NCBI RefSeq assembly: GCF_012273895.1
Contig: NC_052104.1
Coordinates: 2,542,001 to 2,606,000 of the forward strand
Direction of reading: 5' to 3'
Length of the DNA stretch: 64,000 bases
Source: Zerene cesonia
Lineage: Eukaryota > Arthropoda > Insecta > Lepidoptera > Pieridae
In this document: positions 38,465 through 51,560 of the stretch, piece by piece
Numbering within the stretch: the stretch's first letter is position 1
How the letters are laid out: the number at the start of each line of letters is the position of its first letter
Position numbers and translations under genes: made by a program
Notes under the pieces: generated by a model
The model's input: only the letters and a program-made list of their open reading frames with translations
What the model was told of the DNA's origin: nothing
The model's database searches: none

Positions 38465-39761
38465 ATCAGCTTATCACTCGATCTGTTTAAATCTCAATAA
38501 TTGTTTCAAATACTTCCTAATGTAAAGATTCTTAACGTGCCGGAAAAAATGCTATGCTTTGATCGATTCGTATGTTTCCGCATATGAAATCATGCATCGA
38601 AATATAGACTTTATGATCGAAACGTAAAATTAAAGATAATTTCGAGCTGGGAGTGATTTAATTTTATGACGCCAATCGGCTCGTGGATATTAAAATGAGT
38701 TGTTTATATGTTTTATGTCGATACTTACGTCTTCATTCTTAATGCTATTCGAAAATTTATACTACAAAAATAAACTTAAAAAAAATAAGAATTTCAAAAT
38801 TGCATGAATAGTTTGATTGATTTAGGTAATGTGCTGTTTGTATTTATTATTCTGTGGTGCTGTGGAATATATTTTTTTGAATAATATTGGATGCGCGGAG
38901 GTAAATTAATTTATTGTCACATGTTATAAAAAAACAAAATCAAAAACCCCTCTGCTTTTATATAAAATTTTTGTCACAAAATTTTATTGCACAGTATAAA
39001 AAAATACTTGATTCTTATGTAATATGTAGTACCTGAATGTAAATATTTGTTTTATAGAGCTATAACTATAATAAATAAAAATATTGATGTTCGCTTGTTT
39101 CGTTAAAATTCGAGAATGGCTCGGCCGATTTCGATAATTCGTTTTGTTGCATTCATAAATGAAAATTACTAAAACGAAATATGCAAGCAATTTAAACCGA
39201 TCATTTAATATGTCGTCCACTTTAAACCTCTTTTGTAACATCTAATTTAATAAAATGATATTGTAAAATTGCATTTTCGAAAATGTCAAAACATGTTATT
39301 GTATTTTTTACTGAGTATACATTCAATTGTATAGATTTACCAGGATAATCTCACAACCCATTTACTTTTCCCAGAGTAGAGCATAGAGATTATCGAGAGT
39401 GTTCTGTGAAGCCTCGGAAAATGTAGATACGCGTTGCATAGTAATCCCGGCTCAGTTTTACAAACTAACACTATTTGCGAGTTCTTGGGAATGCCTTCCT
39501 ACGTTGATAGATTTGCGCTATTTCTATCAGGGAGATGAAGCAATATTGTTCAAGGAGAAAAAACTATTGAAGTAAATTTTGTGTTGATTTACAATTGTAA
39601 TAATAGTTTATTAATTTGGTAAATTAGTTATATAATGGAATCATCATGATTATAACGCACCAAATAAAGACAATTTATATTTATGTCAATCTTCTATTGT
39701 TTTTAGATATTTTTTGTGATTTTTTGTTATATAACATAAAACTCAAAAAAAACATAAACAA
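38465..39761. other. Intergenic DNA between the EH and tektin genes
   Basis: AT-rich, with no exon recognised. Its right edge reaches the tektin 3' end; a minus-strand AATAAA lies at 39762-39767, about 105 nt past the tektin stop. Confidence 0.45.
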
Positions 39762-39871
39762 TTTATTAATAAGAAATGCAATTTGACAAAATAAAAACAG
39801 TAATAAAAGAAAGACACCATCAAAAACAGTTTCCAAACATCACCAATAAAAAAACAAATCAAACAAAGAAT

Positions 39872-42800
39872 TTATCCTTCCAACTTGGGCACCTCGTCCT
39901 CCATACTCGCCAGGATCAAGTTCTTATCGGTACCGGTGGGTCTCTTGGGCTCCAGAGCGGATCGCATTTCCAGAGCCCTAGTGTCAGTTTCCAGAGACTG
40001 CTCCTTGTCGTTCAGATCTATGGCGATCTTGATAGAAGCCGCTTCAAGGGCGTTGTACGTTGCCCTGGGAAATGTTTGTGATATCGATATAATTGATAGA
40101 TGCTGTTTGATATAAAGTTACGAAAAAATTCACAATCTGATGTATACAATAGTCGTCTATTAACTGGAGGTACATACTAGCTATTGCCCGCAGCTTTGCG
40201 CGGGCGAATAATAAATTATCATAGTACAAAATTTCATCCCCTATTTTATTCCCTTTCAGAGTAGAATTTATTAAAATCCTTTCTTAACTGATGCCTACAT
40301 TATAACATTTATCTGCATGCCAAATTTCAACCCGATCCGTCCAGTGGTTTGGGCTGTGCGTTGATAGATCACTATGTTAGTCAGTTAGTTACCTTTGAGA
40401 TATATATATTAAGATTTCCTATCTAAATAAAAAAAAATGTAACATCTAGGTATTATAAGCCTTTAAACATTCTTGTGTCGTGCCATAAGAAAAGACAAGC
40501 GTTTAACCAAAAAGTTATTTAAATCACTACAAAAAAATAGAAAACAGAGATTCTGATAGTCTTTAGTCCATACATAACGTACTTGATAAAGCCAGCTAGG
40601 TTTTTACACTCACAAAAATATCCAATACACAAGCAAAAATCACACGAGTCGAGGAAACCAGTAAGTACAATGACTAGACAAACTTGGCTACGATATCTGG
40701 ATCGATTCCAAATCCCAACTTCTCTCCAACAGTTACATTAAGAAAATTCATGAAAGCATTGTTAAATTAAACAACCTATCCGATCTCGCTGAGGGTCGAG
40801 TTAACAATGTGACTACGGAAATTTTCTAGAAATCTCCAAACCAACTATCATGGAAACAATCGTCGTTCTGTTAAGTGAGGAGACTTTTATTGTTTTATTG
40901 TCTGCTTATTCTTCTATTTATGTATGTAGGTCTATTGTATATTGTGTATGCTACAGAGAAATGGTTACATATTTAATTTCGTGCTTTTATTACAAGTAAA
41001 ACAATATTCCGAATTTATTACTGACATAATATTTAGTTTGTTGAGATATTGTTTTATAAGAATAAAACATTATATTTCATGTCATAGTCGGCAAAGGAAC
41101 TGGTGGGTCGCCTGCTGGTAAGCGCCACCACCGCCCTTGAACATTTGCAGAGGTGGCGGCACATGGATATCTCATTTATATTTTAGTCGAAGCAAATAGA
41201 TTGCCGATTGTAAAAGGAAAGGATCGATGAGGGTAATAAAGGAGAGGACTTCGAAGGGTAAGAAAAAACGTCCGGCTCCCAAACTCGCCAAAACGAAACA
41301 CAATAGCTACTATCTCACGCCGATCTTCTGCGGGGATATGATACATTCCCCGGTGCGAGCTGGCCCAATTTGTACGGCGTACATTCGTATATTCGTAAAG
41401 TTTACTCGACTCCCACATTTGCTTTGCCGCCATTATCAAGAAAGTTCATTATGGCGGTAAAACAAAATCTGAAGTTAAAGTTAAGAAAGAACGCATCCAC
41501 GACAATAGCTGATAGATATAACGTAGTTATAAGAAGGTGACATATATTTTTTTTATTTCCGAGTTTTGCAACACGGTAATACGAAAAAAATCGTCTATTA
41601 GGGATTGTTCTAGCGAAATCGCGCTAACTTTCAACATCGGGGAACCCGTTTTAATTTAATATTTATTAGCATTTACGCCAGGATATTATTAGAAAAGCTC
41701 AGACCTTATAAAGCATTCATGATCCTCCCAAAACACTTTATTTTTTTGAACCCTAATTAGGCTGGATTACTGTATAATATACATGGCATAAATTTTTAAA
41801 GGCACTAAGATTAATAACTATACTAGATATCGTAATTTACTCTATAAGCCTAAGATACTACATATTTAATCGGTAGGCATCTGTTTTCTTATTTTATATA
41901 AAGTACCTGGATGACCGAGCTTTGCTCGGTTTAACTTCGTGAAGTTAGGTTGTTTATAAGAGTTTTTTCCAAGATCGTTTAGGCATTTTTAAGTGAGCAA
42001 GTGCATTAAGAAGACACAAAACAATATAAACAATTAGTATAACCTCAAAGTAAACACTCATTGACTTCGTTACTTAACAACGCCATCTGTTGGAACTTTA
42101 ATTATTCGCCAAAAAATAGTATTAGTATTATTATTCGCCAATAGATGTCAGGAAGAAAAAATAGTATTNNNNNNNNNNNNNNNNNNNNNNNNNNNNNNNN
42201 NNNNNNNNNNNNNNNNNNNNNNNNNNNNNNNNNNNNNNNNNNNNNNNNNNNNNNNNNNNNNNNNNNNNNNNNNNNNNNNNNNNNNNNNNNNNNNNNNNNN
42301 NNNNNNNNNNNNNNNNNNNNNNNNNNNNNNNNNNNNNNNNNNNNNNNNNNNNNNNNNNNNNNNNNNNNNNNNNNNNNNNNNNNNNNNNNNNNNNNNNNNN
42401 NNNNNNNNNNNNNNNNNNNNNNNNNNNNNNNNNNNNNNNNNNNNNNNNNNNNNNNNNNNNNNNNNNNNNNNNNNNNNNNNNNNNNNNNNNNNNNNNNNNN
42501 NNNNNNNNNNNNNNNNNNNNNNNNNNNNNNNNNNNNNNNNNNNNNNNNNNNNNNNNNNNNNNNNNNNNNNNNNNNNNNNNNNNNNNNNNNNNNNNNNNNN
42601 NNNNNNNNNNNNNNNNNNNNNNNNNNNNNNNNNNNNNNNNNNNNNNNNNNNNNNNNNNNNNNNNNNNNNNNNNNNNNNNNNNNNNNNNNNNNNNNNNNNN
42701 NNNNNNNNNNNNNNNNNNNNNNNNNNNNNNNNNNNNNNNNNNNNNNNNNNNNNNNNNNNNNNNNNNNNNNNNNNNNNNNNNNNNNNNNNNNNNNNNNNNN

Positions 42801-45800
42801 NNNNNNNNNNNNNNNNNNNNNNNNNNNNNNNNNNNNNNNNNNNNNNNNNNNNNNNNNNNNNNNNNNNNNNNNNNNNNNNNNNNNNNNNNNNNNNNNNNNN
42901 NNNNNNNNNNNNNNNNNNNNNNNNNNNNNNNNNNNNNNNNNNNNNNNNNNNNNNNNNNNNNNNNNNNNNNNNNNNNNNNNNNNNNNNNNNNNNNNNNNNN
43001 NNNNNNNNNNNNNNNNNNNNNNNNNNNNNNNNNNNNNNNNNNNNNNNNNNNNNNNNNNNNNNNNNNNNNNNNNNNNNNNNNNNNNNNNNNNNNNNNNNNN
43101 NNNNNNNNNNNNNNNNNNNNNNNNNNNNNNNNNNNNNNNNNNNNNNNNNNNNNNNNNNNNNNNNNNNNATTATTCCATTTTTCAATTTGCAAAATATGAT
43201 TTTTGTTAAAGCGTGTCTTATAGTTTTTTTAAACTATTATTTATTTAGACTAGAGTTTATTAGATTACGTTTCCTGTAAAAATTGGCTGCTGGTATGTGA
43301 AATCAATTTTTGCAGCTTTATACGTTTTTAACAATTTGACAAAGAAGACATAACATAATAAATTAAAAACAAAAAATGTTGCCAGCTCTTAGCCAGCCGC
43401 AACTTTAGGGTTGCCATTTGCCATATGTAAAGGGAGGGGATTTGTTTATGTTTAAAATAGACAGTCTACTCTCCTTTTTTTAGTGCATATTAGTAGTTTC
43501 TATTTTCTGCCTACAATAATCAATACAGTTTTAACTACTTTTCGTGTTAAAAAAAAAAACATAGAGACGAACATAAGACCTCGTTTTCGTTAGAAGTCGT
43601 TTTTGGGTCTTCGCGTCATTTCAGTGGGATCCTGTTCTATTTCGTCTGTATCATTAATATCTCAAGAAGGATTTGTAACGTCATTTATTATAAGTGTTAA
43701 GACCAAATTTGGCAAGCACAGAAATGGTTTTATCACACTGCATACTGATGAACTAATATATCAGCGTGAATTGATTCGAAAGTGACTGGGCTTGATGGAA
43801 CATAGCGCTCTAGATATGTTATATAAATAAGATTTTTCTAGGCGCGTCACGAGTCACTTGCCCTCTTAGGCCTTGCCTTGTCTTAGGCTTATTCGACAAT
43901 CCACATATTTATTTGATTACCCTGAATGTTTCATATTACGAAATAAATACAATTATACTTAATGAATGAATATACTACGCAAATGGACTGACTCATTATA
44001 AATTATTCAGAATACTGTATTTGTTTAATTCTATTCTTGAGATAGAGAACAAGTCTCGAATTCATGCTAAATATTTTATGAGCAACGAAATTAAATCAAC
44101 ATGTTGCAGAGTTGTTGTCAACGTGTTGCAGAGTTGATTATGCATGTTGAAAAGTTCTCCCCCTCGATTACATTTAAATAGTTTCCAGCAACTTTGTTGA
44201 TCAACTGTTGCTCAACTAATGTTTACCATTCTTGGGCTTTTAAGTCACTTACTTAGCGCAATCCTGCTTCTCCTGTAGCTGTCGTATCGTTTCCCTGAGG
44301 TTCCGTACCTCCTCCTTCATCCCGATATCAGCCTCATCAGACGCCAACTCAATGCCGGGTCTATAGCCTCGCGTCTCCAATCTGGTCTCAGCCACCTTCA
44401 GTGCATTCACTTTGTCGGCGAACTGTTCGCCGATCGTCTTTAACTCGTTTGCTAGTTTGTCCATATTCTCTTCCATCTATTTAATTAAATATATTACAAT
44501 CAAGTCTCCAGTCAACCAAAACTCCAAACACAAACTAAATAAGTGAGGAGTAAGGTGTATCTCTCGTGTCGATATCATTTCTGAGATACGCAGCTGAAAC
44601 TTCGGCAAAAAATTTAGATATTATTATTTATTTTGATGGTTTGAATATACTTAGCTGTCACTTTTAATTCTATTCGTCATTAATCAATTCCTACATAACA
44701 TTACCTTCATCTTCTGCCACTGGAGCTCGTTCCTAGCGCGTTGCGTATCATAAATGCGCCGGCGCATCATATAGTTGGTGACGTCGGTTTGCGCGCGCAA
44801 CGCGTTCCTCGCGCGACCGCGCGCCACGAACAGGGACTCGCGGAGGCGCAGTGTGTCTTGCAACTCGTCTACGGCTAGCTTTTTTGTTGCCTCGCACTTT
44901 TGCAGCCATTGATCGTACGTTATCATTCTAATGAGTTAATACATACTTCAATAGGTTAAAATGAACATGTTGATTTAGTTTTTGCTTAAATAGTTTTATT
45001 TTACTTATATAATGGGTACATATTGTGAGAATAGCAGATTTATAAGATACACCGAAGTGGAAAGCACTTGATATAGGAATTTCTTAAATCCGATTGAGTG
45101 CTTTAACCATTAGACGCATAACATTTCTGTTTTTATTCATCTTATGTTTTATTAAAAAGTCATCAATCAAGTTTTATTAAAATACACAACAATGAATGAT
45201 TCATTGGAGTAAAAATATATTCTATGCTCGGATAGTTAGTTAGTTATAAGATAAATACAATATGAAATTAGGCGTCGAACTTATAAAAAAAAATACATCA
45301 CTAACCGTTTCGGGGTTTTCAACGAGTCCGTCTTATAGGTTATATTGGCGCAATCCTTATCTAGGTTCAACATGTCTTTATCGATCTGTAGCGCTTCGTT
45401 CTTATCGTTCAGATCCAGTTGAAGCTTGAACTTCACCACCTCGAGCTTGTTAATCTTCTCCCAAGCGGACTGGCACCGGTCTATTAGCATTTTCTTGTTG
45501 CTCTCCGTTACGCAGAGTTCCTGTTTTCAGCGATTAGATTCTAGTTTAATATGAACGCGCGACGGTGAGCTATGTTATACGTTTGTTGTGTGTGTGTGTG
45601 TGACACAATTATTCAATCAAACATGTCAAAGTATAGTTGTAATAAAGGTCTTTAATTGCAAATAGTTTTTTAAAGAAAACTCGTTATAACGGACCGAATT
45701 TTAGTTGTAACAAGAAGTAACAGAATGTATACTGTAATAATTGTGGTGTGTGATATGAATGCAACTTTAACTTAAACAGAATAAAGCATATAATTGTACC

Positions 45801-48800
45801 ATAATATGTTCTTTAAATGAAATAAATATATCAGGAATGTTTAATATTTACATTTACATATTAGATATAAAAATTCAACAAAATTAAACTCGTTGGCAAA
45901 AATATACGAAAAATAAAGCTATCCGTTTTAACCATTATGTTCTGCAAAACCATTCCCTTTGACATGTTGGAGTGATTTTTACATACATATGAATTTTTTA
46001 TTCGTATTTTTAATAAATGAACTAAAAAAATGAATATTTTACCCAGAGTACATTTGAATTCAACGGATGATCAGTTTCAGGAAATGTAATGTGCAAATCA
46101 AACAAAAAACAGTTATTTTCATTCTGGTAATTGAATAGTATTGAAATGTTATAAAGAAATTTAAGTATTATATTGAAAAATTTAAGTATTTATATACCTA
46201 TTGAACGTAACTGTATTTTATTTATTAAAATTTATTTAATTTTCTATGAATACCTTGTGCTTAATTAGCAAATATCCATTTCGCTTTACTAGTTTTTATG
46301 GTGCAGTTAGTTCAATTACAATGCAATTCTCAACATTTATTCGGTGAGAATACTACAGTATAATACAGTTTATTCGATAGTATCAGCTTTACGCACACGG
46401 CTTCCCTATCGTTACTAGTAAAAATGTAAATATAGTTATACCATATTACATAGTTTTTAAAATTGAATACATTCACATTAAAAATGTTAAGCAAATTATA
46501 AAATATTTAACAAACAATAAATGGTATCAGTACAGAGGCATTTTCATCAAGCCCAAAATAGCAGACAAATATAACCAAACGAAATCAGCAGCCTAGACTC
46601 ATACCTTTTTCAACTCCGTATCAGCCAAGTCGTAAGTGAGTTCAGTGCTTCTCCTCCCATCTCTGTTCGAGAGGCACTCCGAACATACAAGGAGAGGCAT
46701 GTTCAATTGCTCCAACTCTCGTTCTGTTGATGCCTTCTCTTCTTTGAGAGCGGTCATCTCTCTGTCTAGGCGTTCTAGAAGCTCTTGAAGGGTCGATTTC
46801 CATTGCTCTATTTCGTATACTCTGTGAAAGTATCAAGATTTTAAAGTACCTTGTTTTTATACCATGGCGGCAAAATTAAATAAAATATACGTGTTTTAAT
46901 TGCAAAACTATTTTTTAACACAGATAATTTGTGAACTTAACTGCAATGTATCGTTAGATTTGTTTAGATATATCGAGATAAATTGGCGTATTTATGTGGC
47001 CGAATAATAAGCTGTTGTGAAACACGCAAGACTAGATATTTCAAGTGAAGTAAGAAATCAACATGTATTTTGACTTAAGCGTTCACGTCAATTATGCTTT
47101 ACGTTGTCGGGATTTCGTTTTTCCACGACCACATTACTTGTTTGTTTTAACTTATTCTCCTCTCACGATAACAAACCATGAACTTGTGGAAACTTATGAT
47201 ATACACTTGATTGCTCTGTGTCCCGCGAGAGAACAACAAATTACAAACAACCGCAAAGAATGGCTGCTCATATAAGGGTATGTGATATCTATACGCTCAA
47301 TCTTTCAGTATTTGTTAGGACTTCTACTTATATTTTTATGTCTCAGTGTATTTTTTAATCTCCATAGGAATATTTGTATCGTTAATTTTTTTTACGAATA
47401 TCCTTGTAAAATATTTTTTGTATATATAATAATTTTTTGTATAGGATAAATGCTAGCTTTGGGAAAGGTATATATGCGCTTGTTTTAAACTGGCTATATG
47501 TTGGATTTGATATAATATGTCATTTCCTATCCATATTGGAGATTTAGGAGACGAAATATTTTATTACTCCTTATACGACATAGCTGAGAACACTCCTAAC
47601 TAACATACACTCACACAACAATATTATACCTAGCTCTAAGTCTATTGTTGTTATGATAACTGTCCCAATCGGTCTTGATTTTGGTCTCATTGCGAAGCTG
47701 GTGCGAGCTGTAGCGAAGGTCGAAGGCATCAGCCCTTCTGGTATCTGCTGTAACCTATAAAAGAAATGCATTTAGGTAAATAGACTAAGTCATTCCAGGC
47801 TTACCATAAGTATATTATGAACAGTACGATTATAATGACCAGAAAAATGATCAAAAAAATAACGAATAATAATTGTTTCATACGAACCACGGGAACCAGG
47901 CAAAGAATTGTTTATCTTTTTGAAAATTCTTTATAAGAGCAACATGGTAAATGTTAGACAAAGTAAGTAACATTTGCTTTAATTGTTTCTTTAATTTAAT
48001 GACTTGAGATGAAAGTGAGAGATGTTTCAGTTTTGTGTTTGTTTAATTAGAGCGGCGTTGCAATTGCGAATTAAAAATTCTTTTACAAAATTAAAGCAAG
48101 GCAAGTGAAAACAATTATTTAAAAACTCCGTGTGCAAACAGAAACAAACGTCCTTTGTTTCAGACTCGATGTTTGTGTATCTTCATTTTGTGTAAATCAT
48201 TTGATGCTATTTCGCCTTAATTGAAATTTGAAATGAATGTCATTATTTGCTAAATTCTTTATTGTTTACGGTATTATTAATATACGCTAATAGCAAATTG
48301 TTGTTATTAGAAATCTCCCTTCTCTTGGAATTAATAATTTTACGCCTAGTACATATTGTTTAATTTTCAACCTAAGTTTTCATTGCGTTAAAAAACTTCC
48401 GACTGGCGGAACTGATTTTATGCTTCTTTTTTTTACAACTATCATACATAATAAATAAACAAAAATTGTGATATTCCCAACATTTCAGTCAATATAACAA
48501 TGGACGATATGAATATCATTCCAACTTCGCATCGGAATAGAAACTTAGAGAATGAATATTTACGACGCATCTCCGTAGATCCTGAATAAAAATCACATTG
48601 AGTGAGCAAGAACGGAAGTTAGAGAATTTACGATATACAACTGTGATAAAGTTCAAGTCTAATGCCCATATGAAACATTAAATCTAGGCTGATTTAGTGT
48701 TTTATATGGGGTCTTCGAGCGTTGCTCTGAAATAGGAACTTCATAGCAATGGTGCAGGATTCAAAACAACTGTTTTAGTCATATACATACCTATCGTAAC

Positions 48801-49916
48801 TGCCTAATATGTGCATGAGTAGCTAGCACGGTTAGCGATATGTTTGAAGCAAGTTAAATAGTAATGCAAGGCGGAAAAGCATACGTATATGTGTAAGCAT
48901 TATTTATTTTTAATTTTGAAATGATTAATGTGTTTCCATTTTTGAGTACATAATAAGTTATTACACTGTATTATCTTTGTTTTTATTCTCAACAAGTTAA
49001 ACGCTCGCAAAAATAATTATCTTAAAAATAAGCTTAGCAAGATGCCTTGCGTACAAAACTGCCAATCCACAAACAACCTAGGCGCCAAGAAATTAGTGAT
49101 GCAATTCTCATAGTTGCGGAGATAAATATTGTGATATGGGAATTATATTTTGTTAAATAACTATGGTTACAGTAATAGGTAAAATGGCAGTAACTTAATA
49201 GATAGTTTACTGTATCCAATGATGTATGATTGAAAATATAGTATATGGAATGGAAAGCGCGACGACTGCAAAAAAGGACCATGGGTTATTAGCGAAATAT
49301 TTCGATCACATCACACATCGAATCATAATTTAGATAGAGAAGGAAAGAGAGTATTTAATATTTATAATGAAAGCTTTCATTTGCAAATAAAACTGTTTTA
49401 AACTTTAATTAACCTCCACGGGCCAAGCCAGGTACATTTAAAATATTATGTAGAAAACATAGTGCGTTTTAATTAAATTTTAATTTTGTCTATATAATTT
49501 TGAAACGTTTTAAGAATATTTTATCTTTACTTCTACTTTAATACTACGGTTGATAATGGAACGATAAATTGGCTGTACATCTACAGAAGTAATTTAAAAC
49601 ACTAAGTGTACACTTAAGTTGAAAGTTCAGAAGTTGAAATAATTAAGAGCTTTTCCGCAACTTTAAGATGCATTTAACAACTTTTTAAAGTTTGAATTGA
49701 CCAGATTTGTCAATGCTTAAAAATTTTTAGTTTCGCATTATATCCGTACCTTAAGTTATAGAGATCCATAAAAGCTTTACAAGCTTTTAATCTAAGAAGA
49801 CACGTTTTATATACGTTCATAAAAGATAATGTTACCTGTAGTCCATATAACCTGGCATCCCAATCAGGTAAAGTTAAATGTGGTAGTGGTTTCTCGTAAG
49901 TAACAACGGACTGCAT
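39872..49916 (-). CDS. Tekt2: Tektin-2-like axonemal filament protein
   Basis: Tektins are coiled-coil filaments inside the doublet microtubules of cilia and flagella; in insects this means mainly sperm tails. Seven coding exons on the minus strand: 49836..49916, 47630..47754, 46605..46821, 45306..45520, 44705..44927, 44253..44476, 39872..40064. All joins keep frame and give 425 aa, close to human tektin-2 (430 aa). Landmarks are LPDWDARLYGLQ at 16-27 near the N terminus, LRNETKIKTDWDSY at about 47-60, ALQIDKDMLNLDKDC near 190, QWLQKC near 220, RARNELQWQKMK near 277-287, and LKVAETRLETRGYRPGIEL at 313-331. The tektin signature nonapeptide (normally RPNVELCRD) reads RPGIELASD at 326-334. The last exon ends PKLEG. 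Almost the whole chain is predicted heptad coiled coil. Exon 6 ends GCT AA/GTAAGT, so reading through would stop at once. The last intron, over 4 kb, contains repeats and an assembly gap. Tektin-2 is favoured over tektins 1 and 4 by N-terminal and central motifs recalled from the family. Confidence 0.93.
40177..40414 (+). repeat. Lep1/Helitron-like element in the last tektin intron
   Basis: It starts CTAGCTATTGCCCGCAGCTT with a small GC palindrome (TGCGCGGGCG), contains CCCGATCCGTCCAGTGGTTT, and ends in ATATATATTAAGATT. It is oriented opposite to the tektin gene. Confidence 0.65.
41098..41390 (-). repeat. SINE-like family copy in the last tektin intron
   Basis: Plus-strand order is GGTCGCCTGCTGGTAAGCGC, a G/A-rich body, CACGCCGATCTTCTGCGGGG and CGGTGCGAGCTGGCCCAATT. 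This is the reverse complement of the family at 19210. No A tail remains. Confidence 0.75.
41905..42168. repeat. Dispersed repeat running into gap
   Basis: It starts near ACCTGGATGACCGAGC, with an inverted repeat ACCGAGC-TTT-GCTCGGT (41914-41930), and includes AACGCCATCTGTTGGAAC. TATTATTCGCCAA-type motifs occur twice just before the N run. It resembles a common lepidopteran interspersed repeat, from memory. Confidence 0.45.
42169..43168. other. Assembly gap (1,000 N) inside the last tektin intron
   Basis: The round length suggests a placeholder. It lies between tektin coding exons 6 and 7, which still join in frame, so no coding exon needs to be missing. Confidence 0.99.
44096..44139. repeat. 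Two-copy 22-bp tandem repeat
   Basis: TCAACATGTTGCAGAGTTGT and TCAACGTGTTGCAGAGTTGA begin the two units, which differ at three positions. It lies in the last tektin intron, about 110 nt past exon 6. Confidence 0.7.
45584..45602. repeat. (TG)n microsatellite
   Basis: Short run of about eight TG units in the tektin intron upstream of exon 4. Confidence 0.85.
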
Positions 49917-51339
49917 TTTAGAAATTTATTGCGCTTTTGCTATTTATAAAAGTAAAATATTGGTATCACGGAAAGTAATCGAGTGTCAAAATGACAGATA
50001 CGACCGCAGAGGTGACGGCCGCGCTCGAATTCCAAATTTAAAGCTTTTTCTTTTGTGACCAGTATCATAAATCCAAAAAAGGTATTTGTTTTAAGTTTTT
50101 ATATATTTCTTTTTTAATATGGAAAATACTTAAATGTAGCTTAAAAAAATTAATAAAAATAGAAACGTACATATATTTAGTTCGATTCGAAACAATTTCG
50201 TACAAAAGTGGGTAAAAAGTGAATAGTATCGAACACAACACGCTCTGTTTACCAAACACGAGTGGGAAAGTTAACTGAACTTCCAAATTATGTTATATTG
50301 ACCTACTTTTGTGCAGAAAACTAAGCGAACAGATACGTTTGTATTGAAAGAATTAGAGGATTCGTATATTTGATTGTTTTCATAAGAATCTACTGAGTTT
50401 ATTTTTTTGATAGCAAGTAGGCTCTCTGCATAGATTGTATAATAACTTATATTATTAAAATATAATACCCAATCTTAATATGTATGTATTGCTTCAGCGC
50501 GTGTTTGTCATTGAACCCCTCCTAAACGAATGGACCGAAATATTTTTTTTCTAAATCTTCAGGTGAATAAGAGAATGGTTAAGATTCATAATTTCTAGTT
50601 GCTAGTAATGTAAGGTGAAACGGAATCGAAACACATGAACCGCATCTAAACATACAAAAAAAATCAAAATAGGAATCATACTCAGCAAGACTAATAATAC
50701 ATACCACATTTTAGCTGCAAATATTCTACTCTTTTAGAAATATTGGTTAGCCCTTTAACTAATTGATCAAATTATCTATCAATTACTTATAAGGACAATG
50801 CATAAAGTGCTTATAAAACATGGTTTTAGCGAAATAAAGATTATAAAAAATTATCCCATTTATCATTATTTTTCCTCAAAGAGCAACCAAGGCTGCAAAA
50901 AGATATATCTTAATTTTTAATAGTAGATATAACAAAAGCATGTCCTAAATTCCTCGACTACATCCCCATATCGCATCTCAATATGAGGTTTATCGTGCGG
51001 TCATAAATTTCCTTAACATTTCTTTCTAGTTGGAACGATGCCAGTTGTTCTACTTATGCTCATAAGCCTCCTTTGGTCTTGACCACATGAATCAGAAGGA
51101 ATGGTGCATTAAAACAGTAGGAGTGGTTACACGATTTATTTCCATTACACGTAAAGTGCTGAAGGGAATTTCTAGAAGAATCTATTGAGGAGTTCTACAG
51201 ATCCAAACTTGATATGTTTTATTTTAAGAAAACATCGTTTTAGTTGGGTTTGGAAGTTGAGGTAAGTGTTTCAGCAGATAAAACTAACAGCAGAAAAAAC
51301 ACTCTATGCACTATAGAAGTATATTTTTTTTACCGATTT
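49917..51339. other. Tektin upstream region
   Basis: AT-rich. The tektin promoter should lie within the first few hundred bases, but no TATA box or initiator stands out. At 50455-50600, AATACCCAATCTTAATATGT and ACCCCTCCTAAACGAATGGA look like a fragment of a dispersed lepidopteran repeat. No gene is recognised. Confidence 0.35.
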
Positions 51340-51560
51340 TCCCAAAAACGAAGGAGATTATTAATTCGACTGTATTTTGTTAGTTTTGTCACTCGATAAC
51401 TCCGTACATTTTCAACCGATCAGCGTGATTATTTTTTATTGTTTTGTAGGAAATTATGGTTATTTGGTCCCCAAAATGAGTATCTGGAGTGATGTTCCTC
51501 CCAAGAGCCATCGGTGACTTTGTATTAGAAATGATATTTCCCTTTTGTATAGCGTGGATT
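51340..51560 (+). repeat. Dispersed repeat family C, copy 2
   Basis: CCCAAAAACGAAGGAGATTA, TTAATTCGACTGTATTTTG, ATAACTCCGTACATTTTCAA, CCGATCAGCGTGATT and TATCTGGAGTGATG correspond in order to copy 1 at 35505-35690. Confidence 0.7.

Noticed and set aside
39776..40115. Plus-strand frames opposite the last tektin exon.
   Set aside because: They are shadows of the tektin coding exon 39872-40064, which has correct splice phase and family similarity.
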